A stretch of DNA of 64,000 bases from Lysobacter_K koreensis (GTDB taxonomy: Bacteria > Pseudomonadota > Gammaproteobacteria > Xanthomonadales > Xanthomonadaceae), in contig NZ_JBHTIH010000008.1 of the NCBI RefSeq assembly GCF_042677045.1, positions 62,001-126,000 of the forward strand. The letters run 5' to 3'. Each line of letters opens with the position of its first letter. Position 1 is the stretch's first letter. Positions 51,859-63,473 of this stretch are shown here, one piece after another. Under the pieces are notes generated by a model, which was given only the letters and a program-made list of their open reading frames with translations, did not search any database and was not told the DNA's origin. Made by a program: the position numbers and the translations under genes.

Positions 51859-52467
51859 ATGACCAAGCACTACGACGCCGCCTACTTCGACCGCTGGTAC
51901 CGCGGTCCCGTCGCCCGCGGCGAGGAAATCGGCGGGCGCGCGCGGCTCGTGCGCAAGGTCGCGCTGGCGGTCGCCACCGCCGAGTACCACCTCGAGCGCC
52001 CGATCCGCAGCGTGCTCGATATCGGCTGCGGCGAAGGCCCGTGGCGCGCACCGCTGCTGAAGCTGCGGCCGAAGCTGCAGTACCTCGGCTTCGACAGCAG
52101 CGAATATGCGATTGCGCGCTTCGGCGCGCGCCGCAACCTGCACCACGCGCGCTTCGCCGACTTCGCGCACCTGCGGCCGTGCGCGCCGGTCGACCTGCTG
52201 GTGTGCAGCGACGTGCTGCATTACCTCGACACCCGCGAACTCGACCGCGGCCTGCCGGCACTGGGCGAGCTGTGCGGCGGGGTCGCGTTCCTGGAGACCT
52301 TCACCCGCGAGGACGGCATCGACGGCGACACCCACGGCTTCAAGCGCCGCCCGGCGAGGTTCTACCGGCAGCGCTTCGAGGCGCTGGGGCTGGCCGCGCT
52401 GGGCTCGCACCTGTGGCTGTCGCCTGGGCTGCGCGACGGCGTGGCGGCGCTGGAAATCCCATCCTGA
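51859..52467 (+). CDS. Predicted SAM-dependent methyltransferase
   Basis: 202 residues from ATG 51,859 (MTKHYDAAYFDRWYRG). The SAM motif VLDIGCGEGPWRAPLL is near residue 52, then YLGFDSSEYAIARFG near 76 and DLLVCSDVLHYLDTREL near 110. Substrate unknown. In-frame ATGs upstream at 51,802 and 51,820 are possible, but the family-like N-terminus starts at 51,859. A PHB depolymerase gene lies 133 bp downstream. Confidence 0.85.
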   Translation: MTKHYDAAYFDRWYRGPVARGEEIGGRARLVRKVALAVATAEYHLERPIRSVLDIGCGEGPWRAPLLKLRPKLQYLGFDSSEYAIARFGARRNLHHARFADFAHLRPCAPVDLLVCSDVLHYLDTRELDRGLPALGELCGGVAFLETFTREDGIDGDTHGFKRRPARFYRQRFEALGLAALGSHLWLSPGLRDGVAALEIPS

Positions 52468-52600
52468 ATCAGTCACTTGGGCGCGCAATCCGGGCGTGAC
52501 GGCTGTTCACTTTCGGGCCCGGCCGATCCGTTACGCTGCAACGCAACATGAGCTTCCGCAAGCTCTGCGAACCAGGCTCTGTTACAGGGGATCGAACACG

Positions 52601-53872
52601 ATGTTGCTTTATCAGATGCACGAACTCGGCCGCGCCTGGATGGCCCCGATGACCTACTGGGCCGACGCGGGCGCGAAGATGTTCGCCGCCCCCGGCAGCT
52701 GGCTGTCGACCCTGCCCGGCGCGACCCGCATGTCGGCCGGCTACGAGCTGCTGTACCGGATCGGCAAGGACTACGAGAAGCCCGAGTTCGGCATCCACCG
52801 CATCGAGGTAGACGGCCGCGAGTACCCGGTGATCGAGCGGGTGGTGGTCGACAAGCCGTTCTGCCGGCTGCTGCGCTTCAAGCGCTTCGCCGACGACGCC
52901 GACAACATCGCCGACTTCAAGGACGACCCGCCGGTGCTGGTGGTCGCGCCGTTGTCGGGCCACCACGCCACGCTGCTGCGCGACACCGTCAAGACCCTGC
53001 TGCGCGACCACAAGGTCTACATCACCGACTGGGTCGACGCGCGCATGGTGCCGGCCGAGGAAGGCGCGTTCCACCTCGACGACTACGTGCAGTACATCGA
53101 GGAGTTCATCCGCACCATCGGTGCGGCCGATCTGCACGTGATCAGCGTTTGCCAGCCGACCGTGCCGGTGCTGGCCGCGGTGTCGCTGATGGCCGCGCGC
53201 GGCGAGCCGACGCCGCGCTCGCTGGTGATGATGGGCGGGCCGATCGACACCCGCCAGAACCCGACCCAGGTCAACGACCTCGCGGTGCAGAAGCCGCTGT
53301 GGTGGTTCGAGGGCAACCTCATCCACAACGTGCCGGCTAACTACCCCGGCGCGGGCCGCCGCGTGTACCCGGGCTTCATGCAGCACGGCGGCTTCGTGGC
53401 GATGAACCCCGAGCGCCACTTCCAGTCGCACTGGGACTTCTACCAGGACCTGCTCAAGGGCGACCTCGAGGACGCCGAATCGCACCGCCGCTTCTACGAC
53501 GAGTACAACGCGGTGCTCGACATGCCCGCCGAGTACTACCTCGACACGGTGCGCATCGTGTTCCAGGAGCACCTGCTGCCGCGTGGGCTGTGGGACGTGA
53601 AAGGCGAGCGCGTGAACCCCGGCGCGATCACCGGCACCGCGCTGATGACGGTCGAGGGCGAGCTGGACGATATCTCCGGCCAGGGCCAGACCCGCGCCGC
53701 GCACCAGCTGTGCAGCGGCATCCCCGAGCGCGACCAGCAGCACTACATCGTCGAGGGCGCCGGCCACTACGGTATCTTCAGCGGCCGCCGCTGGCGCGAG
53801 CAGGTTTACCCGCAGGTGCGCGACTTCATCGCGCGCCATGCCGCGTCGGCCACGTCGGCCAGCGCGGCTTGA
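52601..53872 (+). CDS. phaZ: Intracellular polyhydroxyalkanoate depolymerase
   Basis: 423 residues. N-terminus MLLYQMHELGRAWMAPMTYW is typical of PhaZ. The lipase-box-like nucleophile is Cys184 in HVISVCQPTVPVLAA, matching the catalytic Cys of R. eutropha PhaZ. The enzyme degrades stored PHB granules. No phaC, phaA or phaB gene is in the window. The 133-bp gap ahead (52,468-52,600) shows no other gene. Confidence 0.94.
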   Translation: MLLYQMHELGRAWMAPMTYWADAGAKMFAAPGSWLSTLPGATRMSAGYELLYRIGKDYEKPEFGIHRIEVDGREYPVIERVVVDKPFCRLLRFKRFADDADNIADFKDDPPVLVVAPLSGHHATLLRDTVKTLLRDHKVYITDWVDARMVPAEEGAFHLDDYVQYIEEFIRTIGAADLHVISVCQPTVPVLAAVSLMAARGEPTPRSLVMMGGPIDTRQNPTQVNDLAVQKPLWWFEGNLIHNVPANYPGAGRRVYPGFMQHGGFVAMNPERHFQSHWDFYQDLLKGDLEDAESHRRFYDEYNAVLDMPAEYYLDTVRIVFQEHLLPRGLWDVKGERVNPGAITGTALMTVEGELDDISGQGQTRAAHQLCSGIPERDQQHYIVEGAGHYGIFSGRRWREQVYPQVRDFIARHAASATSASAA

Positions 53873-53947
53873 TTTCCGCGAGTAACGCCCGGACCTAGTG
53901 GGGAGGCCCGCGCGATCCGCGCGGACCGCGCAACCAAGGAGACCGCG

Positions 53948-54226
53948 ATGGATTGTCCCGTCTGCAAAGGCGTGAACCTGGTGATGTCCGATCGACAAGG
54001 CATCGAGATCGACTACTGCCCGCAGTGCCGTGGCGTGTGGCTGGACCGTGGCGAACTGGACAAGCTGATCGAGCGCGCCAGCGCCGAGTCACCGCCGCCG
54101 TTGCCGCCGCAGCGCCACGCCCAGCCGCAGCCGTCGCAGCCGCCGCCGCGCTACGACGAGCGCGGCTCGGACCACTACCGGCACAAGAAAAAGAAGGGCC
54201 TGCTCGGCGAGCTGTTCGACTTCTGA
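53948..54226 (+). CDS. TFIIB-type zinc-ribbon protein
   Basis: 92 residues. The N-terminal zinc ribbon has CPVC and CPQC (MDCPVCKGVNLVMSDRQGIE then IDYCPQCRGVWLDRGELDKL), the zf-TFIIB pattern. A Pro/Gln-rich linker and a basic end (YRHKKKKGLLGELFDF) follow. Such small proteins are widespread in proteobacteria; the role is unknown. A strong palindromic terminator follows. Confidence 0.85.
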   Translation: MDCPVCKGVNLVMSDRQGIEIDYCPQCRGVWLDRGELDKLIERASAESPPPLPPQRHAQPQPSQPPPRYDERGSDHYRHKKKKGLLGELFDF

Positions 54227-54264
54227 TTCCAGACAAGTAACCCAGCAAGCGATCCAGCAAGCAC

Positions 54265-54294
54265 AAGGCCCGGCGAATCGCTTCGCCGGGCCTT
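54265..54294. terminator. Bidirectional terminator between convergent genes
   Basis: AAGGCCCGGCGAA / TTCGCCGGGCCTT with a 4-nt loop. It separates the zinc-ribbon gene and the HAAS-domain gene, which converge here. Confidence 0.88.
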
Positions 54295-54314
54295 TACTTT
54301 TGCCTGCGCGGCGG

Positions 54315-55268
54315 TCAGTCGTACTGCGCCGTCTTCACCAGCAGGTGCTTGGCCAGCTGGCCGTGCATCGTGCCGATGCCGCGCGCCAGGTGCAGGGTCG
54401 CGAACAGCAGCAGCACGCCGGCCACGAACAGCAGCGGCAGGTGCCAGATCTCCAGCGAGGTCGTCGCCGTCAGGTCGCCGATGTGCACGAACCCGTCGTC
54501 GATCCACAGCCCGCTGCCGAAGCCGTCGAACAACACGGCCACCGGCGCGGCGATAAAGGCGAGCGACACCGACAACAGCGTCACCGCGAGCGTGAAATAG
54601 ACGATGCCCAGCGGCAGCATCAGCAGGAAGTACAGCAGCGTGCCCCAGGTGCGCGGGTCGACGAACAGGTCCTTGATCCGCTCCAGCCACGGCTTGCCGC
54701 GCCCGCTGTACAACGGGCGGCGTGGCATGCGTTGGCCGAGCATGACCTCGACCAGCCGGCCCTCGACCAGCGACAGCACCCGCACCGAACCCAGGAACAG
54801 GATTACGAACGGGATGCCGATGATCAGCACCGCAAGCCCCGCCGACAACGATGCGCCGGTGACTACCCAGGTGAAGTAGAAGATGCCGGTGGCCAGCGAC
54901 AGCAGCATGTAGAACAGCGCCGCATAGGTGCGCGGTTCGGCGGCGACGCCGAAGAAGCGACCGAAGACCGACTTGCGCGGCGGCGGCGGCGGCGCGCGCA
55001 GCGCGGTCTGCACCGTGACCTCGGTGTCGCGGTAGATCTCGGCGACCTCGTCGGGCGCGCCGTAACTGCCGGCGACCGAGGCGATCACCTGCGCCTCGCT
55101 CTTGCCCGGGTTCTCGGCCAGTTCCGAACGCAGATACTCCTCGGCGTCGTACAGCGCGTCGTGGACCAGCGCCGGGTCGGCCCCGGCCAGCGACCTGCGC
55201 AGCTGCTCGAGGTATTCGGGGATCGTGGCCGGCAAGGCGCTGGCGTTGAAGGTATTGGAGGCGTTCAT
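54315..55268 (-). CDS. HAAS-domain membrane sensor protein
   Basis: 317 residues. The N-terminal part (about 10-85, IPEYLEQLRRSLAGADPALV...DAEEYLRSEL) matches the HAAS/DUF1700-type helical domain. A Pro-rich linker and about five or six membrane segments follow (FYMLLSLATGIFYFTWVV, LAVLIIGIPFVILFLG, LLYFLLMLPLGIVYFTLAV). HAAS proteins are usually paired with PadR regulators and are thought to sense envelope stress. Here the ATG overlaps the PadR stop codon (ATGA). Confidence 0.85.
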   Translation of the reverse strand: MNASNTFNASALPATIPEYLEQLRRSLAGADPALVHDALYDAEEYLRSELAENPGKSEAQVIASVAGSYGAPDEVAEIYRDTEVTVQTALRAPPPPPRKSVFGRFFGVAAEPRTYAALFYMLLSLATGIFYFTWVVTGASLSAGLAVLIIGIPFVILFLGSVRVLSLVEGRLVEVMLGQRMPRRPLYSGRGKPWLERIKDLFVDPRTWGTLLYFLLMLPLGIVYFTLAVTLLSVSLAFIAAPVAVLFDGFGSGLWIDDGFVHIGDLTATTSLEIWHLPLLFVAGVLLLFATLHLARGIGTMHGQLAKHLLVKTAQYD

Positions 55269-55630
55269 GCGGGCAGCCCTTCGAGGACGGAATCGACGGA
55301 ATCGCGGGTCGCGCGCCAGGCGGCGACCCATTCACGCAGGACGTCGTGCCCGGCGCGGGTGATGCGGTAGTAGCGGCGCGGCGGACCGGCGTCCGACGGC
55401 TCGACGTGGCTTTCGAGCAGGCCGGCGGCGCCGAGGTTGCGCAGCACCGGGTACAGCGCGCTCTGCTTGCCGCTGAGCACGCCCTCGCCGGTGCGCTCCA
55501 GGCGCTTGGCGATCTGGTAGCCATACATCGGCTCGGCCGCCGCGGCCAGCACCGCCAGCAACGCCAGCGACACGGTGCCGGCGCTGAGTTCCTTCTGGAA
55601 CTTTCGCAGTTGGGTATCGAGGTCGCTCAT
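55265..55630 (-). CDS. PadR-family transcriptional regulator
   Basis: 121 residues from ATG 55,630. The winged-helix DNA-binding domain (LLAVLAAAAEPMYGYQIAKRLERTGEGVLSGKQSALYPVLRNLGAAGLLES) is typical of PadR. The C-terminal part is short. It overlaps the HAAS-domain gene downstream, so the two act as a unit; autoregulation from the gap upstream (55,631-55,800) is likely but not proven. Confidence 0.9.
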   Translation of the reverse strand: MSDLDTQLRKFQKELSAGTVSLALLAVLAAAAEPMYGYQIAKRLERTGEGVLSGKQSALYPVLRNLGAAGLLESHVEPSDAGPPRRYYRITRAGHDVLREWVAAWRATRDSVDSVLEGLPA

Positions 55631-55800
55631 CGCGGCGTCCACAGGTTCGCTGGGCTTGGGCACAAGCTAGTGCGCACTTCGCTATAGCGCCCCTGCCGTT
55701 AGTCACCGCAGGTCGTTGGTCATGGGTTTTTGGCGCTGCATCCACCCCTGCGCTGCTACATCGCCCGTGCGCCACTCCCGCTTGGCGCCAGGAGAGTCCC

Positions 55801-55980
55801 ATGCCCCGCGGCGACAAATCCGCCTACACCGACAAGCAGAAGCGCCAGGCGCAACACATCGAGGAAAGCGAGCGCAAGGAAGGCCGCTCGCAAGAGGATG
55901 CAGAACGCATCGCCTGGGCGACGGTCAACAAGCTCGATGGCGGCGGCAAGAAGTCGGGCTCGGGCCGCAAGAAGCATTGA
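55801..55980 (+). CDS. Small basic KGG-like conserved protein
   Basis: 59 residues, starting MPRGDKSAYTDKQKRQAQHI and ending GGGKKSGSGRKKH. The N-terminal MPRGDKSxYTDKQKR and mid-section QEDAERIAWATVNK are seen in small proteins often annotated 'plasmid stabilisation', without evidence for that role. The basic Gly/Ser/Lys tail suggests nucleic-acid binding. AGGAGAG precedes the ATG. Confidence 0.8.
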   Translation: MPRGDKSAYTDKQKRQAQHIEESERKEGRSQEDAERIAWATVNKLDGGGKKSGSGRKKH

Positions 55981-56167
55981 GCAGGTGCTGGCCAGACGCG
56001 ATGGCTGGCGTGCATTGCGATGCACGTCTCTTCTTGCTCGTCATTCCCGTGGAGGCGGGGATGACGAGCCAGGCAAGCATGCTCCGCTGCTGCCTGAAAC
56101 AGGCCCGCTGGCTGAAGCTGCACAGCTGCGCCAGAATCGGCCGCTCATCCACCTGGGGAGCACCACC

Positions 56168-57100
56168 GTGTCGAAACCGCAGCTGCTGTCGTCCGCGTTG
56201 TTGCTTGCCCTGCTCGGCGCCGTGACGGCCGCCCACGGCCAGGCTGCCGAGCCGCCCGCGGCCAAGCCGCGCGGCATGCAGGAAATTCTCGACGCCTCCA
56301 CGCCGGGCGACTGGCGCCGGCTCGACCCGAAGAACACCGTCTACCTCGAACTTGATGCCGGCCGCGTGGTGATCGAACTGGCGCCGGGCTTCGCGCCCGC
56401 GCACGTCGGCAACATCCGCACCCTCGCCCACGCCGGCTACTGGAACGGCATGAGCATCAACCGCTCGCAGGACAACTTCGTCGTGCAGTGGGGCGACCCG
56501 GCCGAAGACGACAAGGATCGCAAGTCGCTGGGCAAGGCCAAGGCCAAGCTGCCGGCCGAGTTCGAGCGCAAGGCGGCCGGGCTGGACTTCCACGCCCTGC
56601 CCGACCGCGACGGCTGGGCGCCGCAGGTCGGCTTCGCCCAGGGCTTCCCGGCCGCGCGCAACCCCGAGGCCGGAACCGCGTGGCTCGCGCATTGCTACGG
56701 CATGGTCGGCGCCGGCCGCGACACCGCGGCCGACTCCAGCAACGGCACCGAGCTATACGTGGTCACCGGCCAGTCGCCGCGCCAGCTCGACCGCAACATC
56801 ACGATGGTCGGCCGCGTCGTGCAGGGCATGGAGAAGCTGTCGGTGCTGCCACGCGGCACCGGCCCGCTGGGCTTCTATGAGAAGCCCGAGCAGCGCACCG
56901 CGATCAAGGCGATCCGCTTGGCCAGCGACGTGCCGAAGAAGGAGCGTACGGCGCTGGAAGTGCTGCGCACCGGTACGCCGCTGTTCGAGGAACTGGTCGA
57001 GGCACGCCGCAACCGCCGCGACGACTGGTACAAGGTGCCGGCCGGCCACATCGACCTGTGCAACGTGCCGTTGCCGGTGCGCGAGGTGGCGAAGAAGTAG
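56168..57100 (+). CDS. Exported cyclophilin-type peptidyl-prolyl isomerase
   Basis: 310 residues from GTG 56,168 after GGGGAG. Signal peptide MSKPQLLSSALLLALLGAVT (about 1-25, with M from GTG). The cyclophilin fold is visible as VYLELDAGRVVIELAPGFAP, FVVQWGD and ELYVVTGQSPRQLDRNITMVGRVVQGM. It should isomerise proline bonds in the periplasm. The domain is longer than classical cyclophilins, with extra loops near PQVGFAQGFPAARNP. The canonical Arg of the active site is not clearly seen, so activity may be low. Confidence 0.85.
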   Translation: MSKPQLLSSALLLALLGAVTAAHGQAAEPPAAKPRGMQEILDASTPGDWRRLDPKNTVYLELDAGRVVIELAPGFAPAHVGNIRTLAHAGYWNGMSINRSQDNFVVQWGDPAEDDKDRKSLGKAKAKLPAEFERKAAGLDFHALPDRDGWAPQVGFAQGFPAARNPEAGTAWLAHCYGMVGAGRDTAADSSNGTELYVVTGQSPRQLDRNITMVGRVVQGMEKLSVLPRGTGPLGFYEKPEQRTAIKAIRLASDVPKKERTALEVLRTGTPLFEELVEARRNRRDDWYKVPAGHIDLCNVPLPVREVAKK

Positions 57101-57216
57101 CCGCGCCTGGATGGCAAGCGGGCCGCGCGTGGCACGGCCCCGCCGGCCCGCGTCGACTGCCAACGCCCACCGTCGGGCCACACCAGCGTTCGTCGCGGGC
57201 CCGGGAAAACCAGCGA

Positions 57217-57795
57217 CTACATCGCGGCCGCGCGGCGCTCCAGGCAGAACCGCGCGAAGCCCTGCACGAACTCGCGCAGGCGCCCACGCACCGCCTCGTC
57301 CTGAAGCTCGCCGTCGCCGTCGAACACCGCGCCGGCCTTGGACACCAGCAGCCGCCCGCCGTTCCATTGCGCCGTGCCCAGCGTCCGCAGCACCGGCAAC
57401 CAGGCGTTCTGGGCCAGGATCGTGCCGAAGCCGCCGGGCGAGGCGCCCAGCAGCGCCACCGGGCGATCGCCGAACACCCGCGGGATGTCCGCGGCCGGGC
57501 GCGACAGCCAGTCGATCGCGTTCTTGAACACCCCGGGGATGCCGTTGTTGTACTCGGGCGTGACCAGCAGCAAGCCGTCGCAGGCGACGACCCGCGCCTT
57601 GAGCGTCTCGACCGCGGCGGGCAAGCCGTGCTGCTGCTCGAGGTCGCCGTCGTAGAGCGGGATGTCGTGCAGGGTGGCGACCTCGAGCGAGGCCGCCGGT
57701 GCCGCCAGCGATTGCGCCGCACGCAGCAGCGCGGTGTTGTACGAGCCGCGGCGCAGGCTGCCGGAGATGCCGAGGAGGTTGATGGGGCTGGACAT
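57217..57795 (-). CDS. NADPH-dependent FMN reductase
   Basis: 192 residues. FMN-binding loop GISGSLRRGSYNTALLRAA at residues 9-27 and TPEYNNGIPGVFKNAIDW near 78-95 are diagnostic of the ChrR/YieF family. These flavoenzymes reduce FMN, quinones or metals such as chromate. Cytoplasmic. It stands alone, 76 bp from speG. Confidence 0.93.
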   Translation of the reverse strand: MSSPINLLGISGSLRRGSYNTALLRAAQSLAAPAASLEVATLHDIPLYDGDLEQQHGLPAAVETLKARVVACDGLLLVTPEYNNGIPGVFKNAIDWLSRPAADIPRVFGDRPVALLGASPGGFGTILAQNAWLPVLRTLGTAQWNGGRLLVSKAGAVFDGDGELQDEAVRGRLREFVQGFARFCLERRAAAM

Positions 57796-57870
57796 GGCCG
57801 CTCCTGCGCTGGGGGAGTTGCCGACGATACGCCGCGGCGCGCTCGGGCGTAGCCCGGCGCTAGCAAGCTC

Positions 57871-58443
57871 TCAGCGCGGCGCAGGCGCCTGGTCGAGCAC
57901 CTCGTGCTGGAACAGGCACATGCGCACCACCGACCGGTAGCGGCCGTCGCTGAAGAACTCGTCGACCAGCACGCCCTCGGGCTTGAAGCCGGCGTCCTCG
58001 TAGACGTGGATCGCCGGCGCGTTGTCGACGTCGACCAGCAGGTAGAGCTTGTAGAGGTTGAGCACCCGGAATGCGTAGTTGATCGCCGCGCGGGTGGCGG
58101 CCTTGGCGAAACCGTGGCCCTGCTGCTCGGGCGAAATCATGATCAGGAACTCGGCGCGCCGGTGCAGGTGGTCGATCTCGACCAGCTCGACCAGGCCGGC
58201 GCGCTCCTTGTTGTGGTCCTCGATGATGAAGCGGCGCTCGGACTGGTCGTGGATGTGCTTGCGGTACAGCTCCTCGAGCTCGACGTAGGACTCGTACGGC
58301 TCCTCGAACCAGTAGCCCATGATGCTGCGGTTGTTGTTGAGCTGGTGGACGAAATTGAGGTCGCCGCGCTCGAGCGGGCGCAGGGTGACGTTGGCCAGGG
58401 TCGGCATGGCGGCTACGGCGGGGGTCGCGGGGGGCGTGTTCAT
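57871..58443 (-). CDS. speG: Spermidine N1-acetyltransferase
   Basis: 190 residues. A GNAT protein; the pattern VTLRPLERGDLNFVHQLNNNRSIMGYWFEEPYESY and QGHGFAKAATRAAINYAF (acetyl-CoA loop), then LYLLVDVDNAPAIHVYEDAGF, matches SpeG. It acetylates spermidine to prevent polyamine toxicity. The N-terminal 18 residues (MNTPPATPAVAAMPTLAN) are an extension relative to E. coli, and an internal ATG at residue 13 may be the start instead. Confidence 0.92.
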   Translation of the reverse strand: MNTPPATPAVAAMPTLANVTLRPLERGDLNFVHQLNNNRSIMGYWFEEPYESYVELEELYRKHIHDQSERRFIIEDHNKERAGLVELVEIDHLHRRAEFLIMISPEQQGHGFAKAATRAAINYAFRVLNLYKLYLLVDVDNAPAIHVYEDAGFKPEGVLVDEFFSDGRYRSVVRMCLFQHEVLDQAPAPR

Positions 58444-58547
58444 GTGTAAACCCTACTCCAGCCCGGCGCCAATTCGCATGACGCCATCACGCCGCGTTAG
58501 CCGCGCGCTTCCTAGCCTGCAGTCCCCCCTGATCTGGAACCGCCCCC

Positions 58548-58856
58548 ATGCCCCTGATGCGTTTACGCGTGACCGGTAGCGACGACGATGCCCGTGCGAT
58601 CGGCAACCTGCTGTCCAGCATCGATGGCATCGAACATGTCGAGGAAGTCGCCGACCTGATGCCGGGCATGGACGACGCCGATTCCAGCTCCGCCGGTCTC
58701 AGCGATGTCAGCGGCCCGGACGCGCACGAGATCGAGATCGACGCGCCCAACGATGCGACCGCCAAGCGCGTGCGCGAGGCGGTCGAGGCACTGGCGTTCG
58801 ACCTGGACGTGCTGGTCGAGTTCGAGTCCGACGAGGACTGGCACGACAACCAGTAG
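58548..58856 (+). CDS. Small acidic conserved hypothetical protein
   Basis: 102 residues, very acidic (about a quarter Asp/Glu), with a beta-alpha pattern MRLRVTGSDDDARAIGNLLSSIDGIEHVEEV at the start, a DDADSSSAGLSD middle and ALAFDLDVLVEFESDEDW at the end. The family occurs in proteobacteria without known function. It converges with the DUF2785 gene, the stop codons being 7 nt apart. Confidence 0.75.
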   Translation: MPLMRLRVTGSDDDARAIGNLLSSIDGIEHVEEVADLMPGMDDADSSSAGLSDVSGPDAHEIEIDAPNDATAKRVREAVEALAFDLDVLVEFESDEDWHDNQ

Positions 58857-58863
58857 CCCAAGC

Positions 58864-59763
58864 TCAGGGTAGTGACTTCAACGTCGCGGTGACGCCCGGC
58901 AACAGCACCTTGAAGCGCGCGTCGTCGCTGGCATCGGCGTTGACGTACAACGCCTGCAGGAACGCGAGCAGATCGTGGCGCCGCGCCAGCCACGCGCTGT
59001 CGCGGTAGGCCAGGCCGGGGTCGCCGATCCGGCCCGGCAACGCGGCCAGCCAGGCCGTCCATGCCGCCTCGTCGCGGAAGCCGCGTTGCGCGGCGTACAG
59101 CACCGGGCGCGCGAGCCGCTCGGGCTCGCCGAACACGTAGGCGTGCGGCTGCGCCGGCACGACCTGGGCGCCGGCCGCATCGACGATGCGGTCCAGCTGG
59201 GTGGCATTGACCCGCGGGTTCAACGCCAGCTGCAGCAGCCAGTCCGCACCGTGGGCGACGCCGTGGCGCCAGCCGGCACGGTCGTCGTAGCCGCGGTAGT
59301 CGCGCACCGCGGTCACGTAGGTCGCGGCGCGCTCGACCATCGTCGCGCGCTCGGCCGGCGTCATCCACGGCGCGATGCGGTCGGTGCGCGCGACCTCCGC
59401 CAGCACCAGCGCCGCGAACGGCGGCGCGAAGCCGTCGCCGGCCGGTGCATTCAGCAACGCGCCGAGCCGGCCGCGCAGCACCCGCAGTTGTGCGGGCGGC
59501 AGCTCGCTCTTGCGCATCCACGTCGACAACCCCTCGTAGGCGATGCCGTCGCGCACGCCCGGGTCCGGGTCGCCGAGGCAGTCGACCAGGCCCAGCGCCA
59601 GGGCCGCGCGCGCGCGGGCATCGGCCAGCAAGAACCCGCGCGCCTTGAGCGCGGTGAGCGACGCCGGCGTCCAGTCGTGCGGGGCGCACGCCGCGGCCAG
59701 CGCCGGGGAGGCGAAGAAAAATAGCGCGCACACTGCCAACGTCCAACCCCTTGCCTGTCGCAT
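58864..59763 (-). CDS. DUF2785 domain protein, exported
   Basis: 299 residues from ATG 59,763 (MRQARGWTLAVCALFFFASPALA, a clear signal peptide). The body is helical and Leu/Arg-rich with the DUF2785 pattern RDGIAYEGLSTWMRKSELPPAQL, then WRHGVAHGADWLLQLALNP. No catalytic motif is known for the family. An upstream in-frame ATG at 59,817 exists but would spoil the signal peptide. Confidence 0.82.
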   Translation of the reverse strand: MRQARGWTLAVCALFFFASPALAAACAPHDWTPASLTALKARGFLLADARARAALALGLVDCLGDPDPGVRDGIAYEGLSTWMRKSELPPAQLRVLRGRLGALLNAPAGDGFAPPFAALVLAEVARTDRIAPWMTPAERATMVERAATYVTAVRDYRGYDDRAGWRHGVAHGADWLLQLALNPRVNATQLDRIVDAAGAQVVPAQPHAYVFGEPERLARPVLYAAQRGFRDEAAWTAWLAALPGRIGDPGLAYRDSAWLARRHDLLAFLQALYVNADASDDARFKVLLPGVTATLKSLP

Positions 59764-59881
59764 CGCGATTCCCCTGCCCTGGCCAAGATCCAGATCCCGC
59801 ACGAACGCTAGCAGCAACCCTCACCAGCCGCCTGTCCGCGATTGGCTATCATCGCGGCGAACCACGCGAGGCGCCGGCACC

Positions 59882-62337
<2,456 letters not shown>

Positions 62338-62341
<4 letters not shown>

Positions 62342-62574
62342 GCGACGACCAGGCCCTCGCGCTCCTGCGCCTGCTGGCGTCGGAAGACGGCCAGTCGATC
62401 CACCGCGTCGCCAAACGGCTGGGCCTGGGACTGAGCGAACTGCAGCGGCTGCTGGCCGCGCTCGGCGACGACCCACGCTTCGACGGCCTCGACCTGGTCG
62501 AGCAGCGCGCCGACGGAGAGCGCTGCGTGCTGTGGCTGACCGACAAGGGACGGCACCTGTGCGCGACGACCTGA
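62338..62574 (+). CDS. Small HTH-like protein between molybdoenzyme and fdhD
   Basis: 78 residues. The first part (LALLRLLASEDGQSIHRVAKRLGLGLSELQRLLAALGD) looks like a helix-turn-helix of the winged type, with a short beta-wing after it (VLWLTDKGRHL). It may be a DNA-binding regulator of this locus or a helper of cofactor assembly. Its ATG overlaps the molybdoenzyme stop codon (ATGA, 62,338-62,341), and its last 16 nt overlap fdhD, so the three are translationally coupled. Confidence 0.75.
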
Positions 62575-63377
62575 GCCACGGCCTGCACCGGCTGCGCGCG
62601 CAGCGCATCCACCACGGCACGCGCAGCGAGCACGAGGATGCGGTCGTGGTCGAGACCCCAGTCGCGCTGCTCTACAACGGCCTGCCGTTCGCGGTGATGA
62701 TGGCCACGCCGTCCGACCTGGACGACTTCGCACTCGGTTTCGCGCTCGGCGAAGGCATCGTCGCGCGCGCCGACGAATTCCGCCTGGTCGACACCGTGCG
62801 CAGCGACGCCGGCATCGCCTTGCACGGGGCGATCCCGCAGGCCCGCTTCGACGCGCTGGAGCACCGCCGCCGCAACCTCGAAGGCCGCAGCGGCTGCGGC
62901 TTGTGCGGGGTCGAATCGCTGCGCGATGCGCTGCGGCCGGTGCCTCGGGTGGCTGTCCCCGCCGATGTATCCACCGCCGCGATCCGCACCGCGTTGGCGG
63001 CGCTGTCCCACCAGCAGCCGCTCAACGCGCTCAGCGGCGGGGTGCACGCCGCGGGCTTCGTGCACCCCGACGGCCTGCTGGTGCGCGAGGACGTCGGCCG
63101 CCACAACGCGCTCGACAAGCTGGTCGGCGCGCTCGCCGTGCACCCCATGCCGATCGACCGGCGCCATGGCTTCCTGGTCATCACCTCGCGCGCGTCCTAC
63201 GAGATCGTGCACAAGGCCGCGACTGCCGGCATCGGCGCGGTGATCGCGATCTCCGCCCCGACCGACCTGGCGATCCGCATCGCCGACGAAGCCGGGATTA
63301 CCCTGGCCGCGTTCGCGCGCGGCGACACGCTCAACGTCTACACCCATCCCGCGCGGATCGTCGCCTCGCGCGACTGA
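62559..63377 (+). CDS. fdhD: FdhD, formate dehydrogenase sulfurtransferase
   Basis: 272 residues from GTG 62,559, preceded by AAGGGA at the right distance. FdhD passes sulphur from IscS to the molybdenum cofactor of formate dehydrogenases. The catalytic CxxC is in RSGCGLCGVESL; other marks are ETPVALLYNGLPFAVMMATPSDLDDFALGF, HAAGFVHPDGLLVREDVGRHNALDKL and VITSRASYEIVHKAA. Its partner is presumably the YdeP-like enzyme upstream. Confidence 0.95.
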   Translation: MRDDLSHGLHRLRAQRIHHGTRSEHEDAVVVETPVALLYNGLPFAVMMATPSDLDDFALGFALGEGIVARADEFRLVDTVRSDAGIALHGAIPQARFDALEHRRRNLEGRSGCGLCGVESLRDALRPVPRVAVPADVSTAAIRTALAALSHQQPLNALSGGVHAAGFVHPDGLLVREDVGRHNALDKLVGALAVHPMPIDRRHGFLVITSRASYEIVHKAATAGIGAVIAISAPTDLAIRIADEAGITLAAFARGDTLNVYTHPARIVASRD

Positions 63378-63473
63378 GCACGCCGCCACGTCAAGCCAAG
63401 CCACACCCGCGCGCGCGTCGGCCCACCGGGCTTATTCTTGCCACTTCGTCCCGCACCGTTCGATGAGAACCCC

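Noticed and set aside
55801..55980. Plasmid stabilisation toxin or antitoxin
   Set aside because: The name is used for similar proteins, but there is no partner gene and no toxin or antitoxin motif.
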